This document shows positions 53,902 through 60,915 of a stretch of 64,000 nucleotides of DNA, piece after piece. Below the pieces are notes generated by a model. It had not been told where the DNA came from. It worked only from the letters and a program-made list of their open reading frames with translations, and ran no database searches. How positions within the stretch are numbered: the stretch's first letter is position 1; the number at the start of each line of letters is the position of its first letter. A program made the position numbers and the translations under genes. The DNA is from CAVZAB01 sp963773155 (lineage in GTDB: Bacteria; Pseudomonadota; Alphaproteobacteria; Rhizobiales; Beijerinckiaceae): positions 186,001 to 250,000 of the forward strand of contig CAVZAB010000010.1 of assembly GCA_963773155.1 (NCBI GenBank), given 5' to 3'.

Positions 53902-54393
53902 TTATTCCGTCTTTTCCGGGTCGCCCCTCTCGCCGCTTTCGGGTTCACCGCCAGGCGACTGCGACAATACGTAATCAGTAGCGACAACCACGCCATGGGT
54001 TGGCTCTTTGATCACCTCTATGGTCGTGGCTTCGAGCTGCAAATCCGCTAGGTTTTTTGATGGTTTTCTTGAAGCGGTCTTCGTGGGTCGTTTTTTCCCA
54101 GGGGGAGATTTCGTCGCGCTGCTAACCGCACGGTGACTCTTGGCCCTGACCTTTTTCGGCGTCGCTCGTTTTGCTACCGCCTTGCGAACAGTATTCGTTG
54201 TTCGCTTGGCCCTGGCCTTTTTCGGTGTTGCTCGTTTTGCTGCCGCCTTGCGAACACTATTCGTTGTTCGCTTGGCCTTTACCTTTTTCGGCGCCGCGCG
54301 CTTTGCAATCTTTTTGCTGGCAGATTTGGAGCCTGCTTTGCCACGCTTCAAGGATTTCCTGCGTGCTGGAACGCGCTTCACCGCCTTAGCCAT
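53902..54393 (-). CDS. histone H1-like basic repeat protein with acidic tail
   Basis: A 163-residue protein; ATG 54393 is preferred over ATG 54399 because AGGGG is then six bases upstream. Residues about 1-110 are rich in Lys, Arg, Ala and Pro and contain a 22-residue tandem repeat (ATPKKARAKRTTNTVRKAVA type, two full copies and part of a third). The tail from about 115 is different: LADLQLEATTIEVIKEPTHG, then a Glu/Gly/Pro-rich end (GGEPESGERGDPEKTE). The basic half resembles bacterial H1-like and AlgP-type nucleoid proteins that bind DNA; the acidic tail may moderate that. A nucleoid role is inferred from composition. Confidence 0.75.
   Translation of the reverse strand: MAKAVKRVPARRKSLKRGKAGSKSASKKIAKRAAPKKVKAKRTTNSVRKAAAKRATPKKARAKRTTNTVRKAVAKRATPKKVRAKSHRAVSSATKSPPGKKRPTKTASRKPSKNLADLQLEATTIEVIKEPTHGVVVATDYVLSQSPGGEPESGERGDPEKTE
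54140..54306. repeat. 66-bp in-frame tandem repeat
   Basis: Copies start at 54140, 54206 and 54272 (the third partial), each beginning TTGGCC and containing CTTTTTCGG. The period of 66 bases equals 22 codons of the H1-like gene, so copy number can change without shifting frame. Confidence 0.85.
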
Positions 54394-55058
54394 AGCCATC
54401 CCCTGTAAACAACGATTGACATCCAGACTTGCGCAAGTTTGGCTTCTTGGCAAGACGGTGCTCAACCAGACCCGCGTTGCCAAACTTCTTCCACTTGCAA
54501 TTCACATGCTTTCGTTCATATCATATTGATATTTTTATTTTTTTGGCTTACCAACCCCAATAACGTGGGCTTCCGGCGGTGGGCCCGAAGCAGCAGCTCC
54601 GACATGGTTCCGCGTTCTTGACGGCTGAAGGAGCGTCCCCATTTGCCCAGGAGCATGAAAGGGCGTTCAATGTCTATGACGCCTCTTGGGGCACAGGTGC
54701 CCACAACTTAATCCCGTCCGCCGTTAGCTCGCAAGCCATCGTATGGCGCGTTGAGCCATGACGATTCCCATAATGGGCTCAGACCGCGGCGGCGGGCGTT
54801 GCAACTTTGGGCTCGTTGACGGCGAATTCAACCAACGACTCGTTTGCGCAGCAGTGTTTCGATGTCCCCTGTCACTTCGAGACGAACTCCTCCCCTGCCT
54901 CGGAATCAGCAAATCGAAAGCATCCCGCGCCTACCAGCATCCGGGCTCCCCTCCGGCTTGGGACGGCGACGAATTCCGCGGCAACAATCATGTGGTTTGT
55001 CTACGTCGTCCTAGGCCTTGTGGCCGCTCACGTCGCCATCGCTTGCAATTGCGGATAG
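54394..55058. other. gene-poor stretch upstream of the H1-like gene
   Basis: About 660 bases. The first 150 bases are AT-rich (runs of T near 54530-54545) and probably hold the promoter of the H1-like gene. Beyond that, small frames on both strands show no family resemblance. Confidence 0.4.
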
Positions 55059-55300
55059 GCCCGGAATGACCCCACAGTTGCAGCGACTGAACTTGGGCGC
55101 GATGACGCAGTAGCGCTGTCTTCAGTAGGATTTGCCTTAGCCGAGTTCTGGGTCGTGCCGAGGAAGGTGACGCCTTGGTCGATAGAGCGCTAAGTCTCAA
55201 TCCCAATCTCGCATGGGCTTGGCTTTACAGCAGCTGGGTACCTCGCTAGGAGAACCCAAGATTGCACTTGAGTGCATGTCTCAAGCCCCGCGACTACGAG
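55059..55300 (+). pseudogene. remnant of a TPR-repeat region, adenylate-cyclase type
   Basis: Three frames in turn give pieces of a tetratricopeptide region like those at the C-terminus of many rhizobial adenylate cyclases: ELGRDDAVALSSVGFALAE (about 55093-55145), GDALVDRALSLNPNLAWAWL with YSSWV (about 55165-55245), and LGEPKIALECMSQAPRL (about 55245-55300). At least two frameshifts and no catalytic domain, so it is a decayed fragment. Confidence 0.55.
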
Positions 55301-55733
55301 CCTGTCGGATCACGACGGTGCCCCCAAACGCAAGCACGATACGCAATCCTTCGTCGCCGGTCCCCGCGATGACGCCGAGTCTCACTTTGCCAGCGGTAGA
55401 ATGATCCTTCGGGGTCAAACCGATCCAGGCCGCAAATGTCGACCCGATCGGAACATCGAAGGTGCGAGTTTTCATGGCCAGCAGAGCCGCGGCGCGCCGA
55501 ACCGTCTCTGGCGTTCGCCTCAAAGGGCGGCCGGATACTAGATTGACCGCAAGGTGATCGATCCGACCGTGTAAAGCTCCCAGCGGAATTCGGGCCTCAA
55601 GTTTGATCTCCGTGTCTTCCGCCTTGTTGTATGGCTTGGCCAAAGGGTCAATGCGCCGGCAATTGTGGTCAAAGGCTAAAGAATCAGCAACGCATTGACC
55701 CACAGTTTTGCTTCGGGTTGTGTGTTCCAACAT
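55281..55733 (-). pseudogene. IS110-type transposase C-terminal remnant
   Basis: The minus-strand frame contains the conserved C-terminal region of IS110-family transposases: TFAAWIGLTPKDHSTAGKVR, LGVIAGTGDEGLRIVLAFGG, TVVIRQARSRG. The part before it (PIGSTFAAW and upstream) is poorly matched, and the N-terminal DEDD-type catalytic half is absent. No ends are identifiable; an inactive fragment. Confidence 0.65.
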
Positions 55734-56076
55734 CGAGTGGAGGTCCGTTCTATTTGACGAAGCCGTCTGTCAAGAGACCAGAGCCGTCCGCAAACAATCT
55801 TATCTCATTGTCACTACGCCACATGCAGTGGCAGCTTTCACCAAAGGTATCTGTTATGCGCTCGCGCTATATCGATCGGAGAAATGGACATCATCCGTGA
55901 GCTGCCGGCCAACAAAAACTTGACGAATTTGCGCAGCCGAGAGTTTTTGGAAGCCTTCCAGTTCAGTTCAGGTCGCAAATAGGGAGCCCGTCAGAAAGAG
56001 GAGTAGGCAGAGAGTAGCTCCAATCCAAATACGGCGCCATTCCAACCCCTCATTCTACGTCGGTTTTTTTTCACGA
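55734..56076. other. intergenic stretch, no recognisable gene
   Basis: About 340 bases between IS debris and the DUF1259 stop. One plus-strand frame (55708-55923) is open but has no recognisable features. Confidence 0.4.
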
Positions 56077-56964
56077 CTAGGTCTTTGGCGCGACATTGGT
56101 TTTGTCGAGCGCGGCTCTTAGGCCCAAAGCGAGCTTGACGGCGTCATCGTTGGCCCAGAAATGCACAAAGAACATGCGTGGTTCGTCGCCGAGCATGTGA
56201 TTGTGGATGGCCGTCACCTCGATGCCGTTCGTCCGCAGTGTGTTGATAAGTGGGTTGACTTCCTTGGCGAGGACAATGAAGTCGCCCGTGATGGCCGCTT
56301 TCCCTTCGCCGGTCGATTGGAAGTTGATGACGTGGGCCGACCCCATCGACGACGGCACAACCATCCCGCTCTCGGTCACAGTGTCGGCGCGCGGTACACC
56401 AAATTGGTAGACGCCGCCGTTCGCGCGTCCCTTGACGCCAATCGCCTCGTCGAGTTTGGCCATATCAAGATCGAGTGCGGCAGGTGCGGTGGCTGGGGCA
56501 GGTGCGACTTCCATTGGCGTCTTGCTGTGGTTAAGAGCAGCACGGATGGATTCGGCCATTTTTACCGGGTCGCCATGGCCGCCGACATGCATGTAGAATG
56601 TCGCTGGCGAGGCGCGCAGGAGATGATTGTGAACGGCCGTCACCTCGATGCTGTCTGCCAAGAGTGCGGCCATCACTGGATTGACTTCAGATTCGGTAAG
56701 AACGACGTCGCCCATGATCATGGCTTGATCTCCGATCGGCTTGAAAGCAACCCAGCCTCCGAGGGCGAACCCCGGCTTCAGGGTCACACCGTCAAGCGTC
56801 ACGGTCAGATCGGTTCGGGGGAAACCGTAACGATAGATATCCCCCATTCGTGCGGGGGAACGTCCCAATATCGCATCGACTTTCTTCCAGTCGGTTTCCG
56901 ATGCAATGGCCGAAGCAGCTGTCAAACCAAGAAGGGAAGCGGCAATCAAAAAGACAGGACGCAT
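56077..56964 (-). CDS. exported protein with two DUF1259 (LpqO-like) domains
   Basis: A 295-residue protein with a signal peptide (VFLIAASLLGLTAASAIAS); ATG 56964 has GGAG nine bases upstream and lies 44 bases after chrA. Two homologous domains are visible, about 27-145 and 160-290: each has a VDAILG/LDEAIG helix, a G-D-I-Y-R-Y-G-F-P-R-T-D / G-V-Y-Q-F-G-V-P-R-A-D turn, ESEVNPVMAALLAD / AKEVNPLINTLRTN, and a conserved IEVTAVHNHLL / IEVTAIHNHML motif. Genes of this family occur with chromate operons, but the biochemical role is unknown; the HNH motifs suggest metal binding. Confidence 0.87.
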   Translation of the reverse strand: MRPVFLIAASLLGLTAASAIASETDWKKVDAILGRSPARMGDIYRYGFPRTDLTVTLDGVTLKPGFALGGWVAFKPIGDQAMIMGDVVLTESEVNPVMAALLADSIEVTAVHNHLLRASPATFYMHVGGHGDPVKMAESIRAALNHSKTPMEVAPAPATAPAALDLDMAKLDEAIGVKGRANGGVYQFGVPRADTVTESGMVVPSSMGSAHVINFQSTGEGKAAITGDFIVLAKEVNPLINTLRTNGIEVTAIHNHMLGDEPRMFFVHFWANDDAVKLALGLRAALDKTNVAPKT

Positions 56965-57008
56965 GAATTTATCTCCAGGTTGAAGGCGTCGGGAAGTGGC
57001 CGGATCGG

Positions 57009-58418
57009 TCACGTTCCGACGCCCAGACGAATGGCCCCAGCCAAATGGAGTGCGATGCCTGCCGCGGAGCAGGCTGCGAGTGTCTGCAGCACGCCGGCGT
57101 TGAAGCGGAAGATCGCGACAACGGCAGCAACCGACAGACCGAGTGCCCATGGATCGACGCTCGCCAAGACAGGAGCCTCGAACGAAAGCCCGTAGGCATA
57201 CAGTGCGGCGACCTCGTGAAACAGGGTATGGATGGCAAACCACATGGCGAGATTGAGGATGACGCCGACTACAGCGGCAGTAATTGCCGAAAGCGCTCCA
57301 GTGAGGGCCTTGTTGTCCCGCAAGTTTTCGATGTAGGGAGCCCCGACAAAGATCCAGAGAAAGCACGGCGTAAAGGTGACCCATGTCGCCAGCAATCCGC
57401 CAAGTGAGCCAGCAACGATCGGGGGCAAGGTACTCGATTCGCGGAACGCGGCCATGAAGCCCACGAACTGCAACACCATGATCAGGGGGCCTGGGGTCGT
57501 CTCGGCCATTCCGAGGCCGTCAAGCATTTCGCCTGGCCGGAGCCAGTGGAAATTATGTACGGCCTGCTGGGCGACGTAGGCGAGCACCGCATAGGCGCCA
57601 CCGAAGGTCACGACCGCCATTTGGCTAAAATAGACCGCGATCTGCGTAAAGACATTGCTGCTGCCGAGCGTCGTCAGCAAGAGTAGAACCGGTGCGAGCC
57701 AAACCGTCAGCCAGATCGCCGCAACCTGCATGGTTTGGCGGATTGCCGGTTTGGCATGATCGACTGTCCCTTCGCCTAGCAAGCTGTCGCCATCGGAGGC
57801 CCCGCCAGCGGCTCCGTGGCCGCCCAGCGCGAACTCTGGCCGCCCCATGCGCGCGCCGACAAGACCGATCATTGCGGCGGTGAGGATGATCAGCGGAAAG
57901 GGAATATTGAAAAAGAAGATAGCCACGAAGGCGGCTGCCGAAATCGACAACATGATTCGATTTTTCAGGGCGCGTTTCCCAAGTCGAACGACCGCTTGAA
58001 GAACGATCGCGAGGACGGCCGCTTTGAGCCCGAAAAACAACGCTGCGACCGTTCCGACATTGCCGAACAGCGCATAGATGTAACTCAACGCCATAATCGA
58101 AATGATCCCCGGGACGATAAAGAGCCCGCCGGCCATGATGCCGCCGAACGTGCGATGCATCAGCCAGCCAAGATAGGTCGCGAGTTGTTGCGCCTCTGGT
58201 CCGGGCAGCAGCATGCAGTAATTGAGGGCATGCAGAAATCGGCTTTCGGATATCCATTTCTGCTCTTCGACAATTATGCGGTGCATGACCGCAATCTGCC
58301 CGGCCGGTCCGCCGAAGCTCAGCATTGCCACCCGCAACCAGACTCGAAAGGCCTCACGCAGGGAAACACCATGAGATGGGGTATTCGAAATGTTCTGCGC
58401 AATCGGGAGTTCAACCAC
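57009..58418 (-). CDS. chrA: chromate efflux transporter
   Basis: CHR-family antiporter exporting chromate, about 469 residues. GTG 58418 begins two bases after the chrB stop with AGGGG upstream; an ATG at 58469 would overlap chrB by 50 bases. It has two homologous halves: LSFGGPAGQIAVMHR, LNYCMLLPGPEAQQLATYLG and GGIMAGGLFIVPGI in the first; VTFGGAYAVLAYVAQQAV, GLGMAETTPGPLIMVLQFVG and LGGLLATWVTFTPCFLWIF in the second. Around twelve hydrophobic segments. Confidence 0.95.
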   Translation of the reverse strand: MVELPIAQNISNTPSHGVSLREAFRVWLRVAMLSFGGPAGQIAVMHRIIVEEQKWISESRFLHALNYCMLLPGPEAQQLATYLGWLMHRTFGGIMAGGLFIVPGIISIMALSYIYALFGNVGTVAALFFGLKAAVLAIVLQAVVRLGKRALKNRIMLSISAAAFVAIFFFNIPFPLIILTAAMIGLVGARMGRPEFALGGHGAAGGASDGDSLLGEGTVDHAKPAIRQTMQVAAIWLTVWLAPVLLLLTTLGSSNVFTQIAVYFSQMAVVTFGGAYAVLAYVAQQAVHNFHWLRPGEMLDGLGMAETTPGPLIMVLQFVGFMAAFRESSTLPPIVAGSLGGLLATWVTFTPCFLWIFVGAPYIENLRDNKALTGALSAITAAVVGVILNLAMWFAIHTLFHEVAALYAYGLSFEAPVLASVDPWALGLSVAAVVAIFRFNAGVLQTLAACSAAGIALHLAGAIRLGVGT

Positions 58419-58419
58419 C

Positions 58420-59241
58420 TCACGCCCCTGGCTTTTTGGCAGGCCAATTGTGGGTTTCGTCGCTGGCATCACGGCACCAGCGGTAGAAAGCGTCATAGAG
58501 TGCGAGCCCGGCCTCAAGCTGTTCGAGATCGTCGGAATACATGCGCGATAGCCCGAGGGAAGCCGCCAATAGGCCCGGCGCTTCGGGCGCCAAATCCAGT
58601 CGCGCGGTGTCCGCGCCGCGAACAATCAGTGCCAGCTTTTTTAGCGGTTCTGTTTCAAGCCCCCATTCCTCGATCATGATGTCGAAGGTGCAGCGGTCGC
58701 CTCGGTGGCTCCAGAACACGTCCTCGATGTCGAAGGGAGCACCGCCGAAACGCTCCGCCACGGCCACAACTTCAGCCGGAGAGACAAACAAGAACATCGC
58801 TGCCGGATCGACGAAGCGCCGGATGAGCCAGGGACAGGCGATCCGGTCAATCTTTGGACGGGTGCGTGTAACCCACAGTGTGCGCCCCTTAGTGTCACGC
58901 GGGGGCAACTTGGCCGCTGGTACAACTGGCAGGCCAGATTCGACCCACGCCAGGTGGCCCCCCTCGAGTGAATCTGCAGATAGTGCACCGGCTTGGCGCA
59001 GCCAGGCCGCAACGCCCTGACTGAGCTTTTGGCCCTTGTGGCAAATAACGACCGCTGTTCGACCGGAGAACTCCGACGCCCATTGCACTACCGATTCGTA
59101 GGACCGCCGCACTGAACCGGGGACGAGGCGAGGGTCTGCTACGAAATCCTCATCGATGCGGACATCGATAAGGGCTGGGCACTTGGGGGTGCCCATCAAG
59201 CGCGCCAGCTTATCAGATGATATGGTATTGATAGACGACAT
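58420..59241 (-). CDS. chrB: chromate resistance protein ChrB with N-terminal rhodanese domain
   Basis: A 273-residue protein. The N-terminal rhodanese-like domain (about 1-110) has LIDVRIDEDF and an active-site-type Cys loop VVICHKGQKLSQGV. The C-terminal domain (about 115-260) is the ChrB resistance domain: RTLWVTRTRPKIDRIACPWL, IRRFVDPAAMFLFV, FDIEDVFWSHRGDRCTFD, and MIEEWGLETEPLKKLALIVR. ChrB acts in chromate resistance and in some species as the chromate-sensing regulator of chrA. It heads the operon chrB-chrA-DUF1259. Confidence 0.93.
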   Translation of the reverse strand: MSSINTISSDKLARLMGTPKCPALIDVRIDEDFVADPRLVPGSVRRSYESVVQWASEFSGRTAVVICHKGQKLSQGVAAWLRQAGALSADSLEGGHLAWVESGLPVVPAAKLPPRDTKGRTLWVTRTRPKIDRIACPWLIRRFVDPAAMFLFVSPAEVVAVAERFGGAPFDIEDVFWSHRGDRCTFDIMIEEWGLETEPLKKLALIVRGADTARLDLAPEAPGLLAASLGLSRMYSDDLEQLEAGLALYDAFYRWCRDASDETHNWPAKKPGA

Positions 59242-59338
59242 GATGCGTCCTTGGTTTTATTGACCTGGACGCGATTCTTCGGCTGTCGCCTCGTGGGGAG
59301 ATCGCTTCCCCATGCCCGTACTATTGCGTAGCGAGCCG

Positions 59339-59353
59339 TCAATTGTCAATTGA
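59339..59353. promoter_or_regulatory. 15-bp perfect palindrome TCAATTG-T-CAATTGA upstream of chrB
   Basis: Perfect 7-1-7 inverted repeat about 100 bases upstream of chrB. On the chrB strand it contains TTGACA (59344-59349), a consensus -35 element, and a second TTGACG overlaps its edge, so a bound repressor would block initiation. ChrB-type or another metal regulator is the likely binder. A matching -10 could not be assigned with certainty. Confidence 0.5.
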
Positions 59354-59514
59354 ACTTTGCTGGGCGACGCGGACACAAACAGCGGGCTCGGCGAAACCGC
59401 GCCGGCAGCGGATTGGCCGAGATTTATCATCTCAGACCACGCGTGCTGCAATTTCACGTTATAAGTCTTGCCGTAGATGGCCTGAATTCCTTTCTCGCCT
59501 GGCCAGGCGGGCCG

Positions 59515-60500
59515 ATGGCCTTGGCCTCGGCGGCGTTGTTCGGGGCCTCAACGCCATTGGCCAAGGTGCTGTTGGGTGAAGGCGTTGATGCGTGGCTGTT
59601 GGCGGGGCTCCTCTATCCGGGCTCCGGCCTCGGCCTCGGTGCCATCCATTTGGGTCGCGGCCCATTCGGGGTGCCGACCCCTGAAGCACCGCTACGACGT
59701 GGGGATCTGCCCTGGCTCAGCTTGGTGTACTCGCTGGCGGGGTGATCGGGCCAGTCCTGCTGATGGGCGGGCCTCGCGCGAACCCCGGCCTCTTCAGCGG
59801 CCCTGTTGCTGAACCTGGAAGGTCTGGCGACAATGGTCATTGCCTGGGTGGTGTTCAAAGAGAATGTCGATCGGCGCCTATAGATCGGTGCCACGGCGAT
59901 TCTCGCCGGCAGTGCTTCTATCTTGCAAAGTGGTCCCGCTGGTGTGGGATTAGGCGCGCTTACCTTAGCGGGCGCCTGTATCGCTTGGGGCGTGGACAAC
60001 AACCCGACCTGCAAGCTTTCGTCGGCCGATCCGGTACAGATCGCCGCAATAATGGGGCTGGCGGCGGGGACGGTCAACTTGACGCTTGCTTTGGGTCAAG
60101 GCGCGCATCTACCGGCGCTTGGCGCAGTGGCCGCTGCCGGTGTTGTAGGCTTCTTCGGTTACGGCGTCAGTCTGGTGCTGTTCGTCCAAGCGCTACGCAA
60201 CTTCGGCACGGCCCGAACGGGGGCCCACATCTCTAACGCTCCTTTCCTGGGCGCAGCCCTCGCCCTCGTCCTATTCCGCGAGCCAGTTACAGCGCAGCTC
60301 ATCGGCAATGGCAATGCTGATGGCCATCGGAGTCTATCTGCATCTCTCCGAAAGGCATGACCGTTAGCATGCCCATGAAGCCACGACCACGAGCATCGCC
60401 ATACCCATGATGAGAATCATCAACACTTGCATGGTCCGAACGATCCGCCTGACGAACCTCGTTGCGAGAAGCTTTGTTCAGAGTCCCTTCCAGGTGCAAA
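59515..60500 (+). pseudogene. EamA/DMT-family transporter with His-rich tail, multiply disrupted
   Basis: Pieces of one inner-membrane transporter in changing frames: MALASAALFGASTPLAKVLL to DLPWLSLVYSLAG (stop 59743-59745); GVIGPVLLMGG in the next frame; LARTPASSAALLLNLEGLAT to VFKENVDRRL with TAG at 59881-59883; then IGATAILAGSASILQSGPAG through GAHISNAPFLGAALALVLF to about 60290; then, one frame over, MAIGVYLHLSERH with another stop, and fragments HTHDENHQHLHGPNDPPDEP of the family's His-rich cytoplasmic tail. At least three frameshifts and two stops: inactive. The tail suggests a metal-related function for the ancestor. Confidence 0.8.
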
Positions 60501-60598
60501 CGTCCAGGGCGAGCAACCGGATCGATCGGCCCCGTGCGGCTGCCTGGATTCCAACTAGGTGAGTTAAACCCAGGAGATCATAAATCCGAGCGGAAAAA

Positions 60599-60882
60599 AT
60601 GAAAATTGCGAAACAAGCACTGCTTGGTCCGTTGCTCGCCGCTGCCTCGGTCATGACGGCTTCGGCCCATACCTACAAGTGACGACCCCCATCCCGCCAG
60701 GAGTCGCTGTGCCGGACAAAGTCGGAAGCTCCATCGGCACGCTTGAACTCCTCTGCGGCTACACCCAGGCTGGCGCGTTCGAGAAAATTTACGGCAAACT
60801 CGACAGTTCACGCGACTTGCAGGCTTACCTCATGGCCGCCGAAGTCATTGATCCCGATCAAGGTTGCCACGCTCGGAAGTAA
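60599..60882 (+). pseudogene. truncated DUF1254-type exported protein
   Basis: ATG 60599 begins a signal peptide (ALLGPLLAAASVMTASAHTY) that runs into TGA at 60680. One frame over, the protein continues (TTPIPPGVAVPDKVGSSIGT, LELLCGYTQAGAFEKIYGKL, DSSRDLQAYLMAAEVIDPDQ) and ends at 60880-60882. The second part resembles the N-terminus of DUF1254 proteins (IGTL...IYD-x-LD-x-x-R-x-x-x-A-Y-L), which are normally over 300 residues, so the gene has both a frameshift and a lost C-terminus. Confidence 0.5.
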
Positions 60883-60915
60883 TAAGTTAGCTTAGTCTAA
60901 ATTGGGAGTTTTAGC

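Noticed and set aside
54140..54306. Spaced repeats that could suggest a CRISPR array
   Set aside because: The 66-bp copies are contiguous with no spacers and encode in-frame protein repeats; no other direct-repeat array was seen in the window.
54133..54529. Plus-strand Phe/Ala-rich hydrophobic frames opposite the H1-like gene
   Set aside because: They are the complement of Lys/Arg/Ala-rich codons and repeat with the same 66-bp period; no independent coding evidence.
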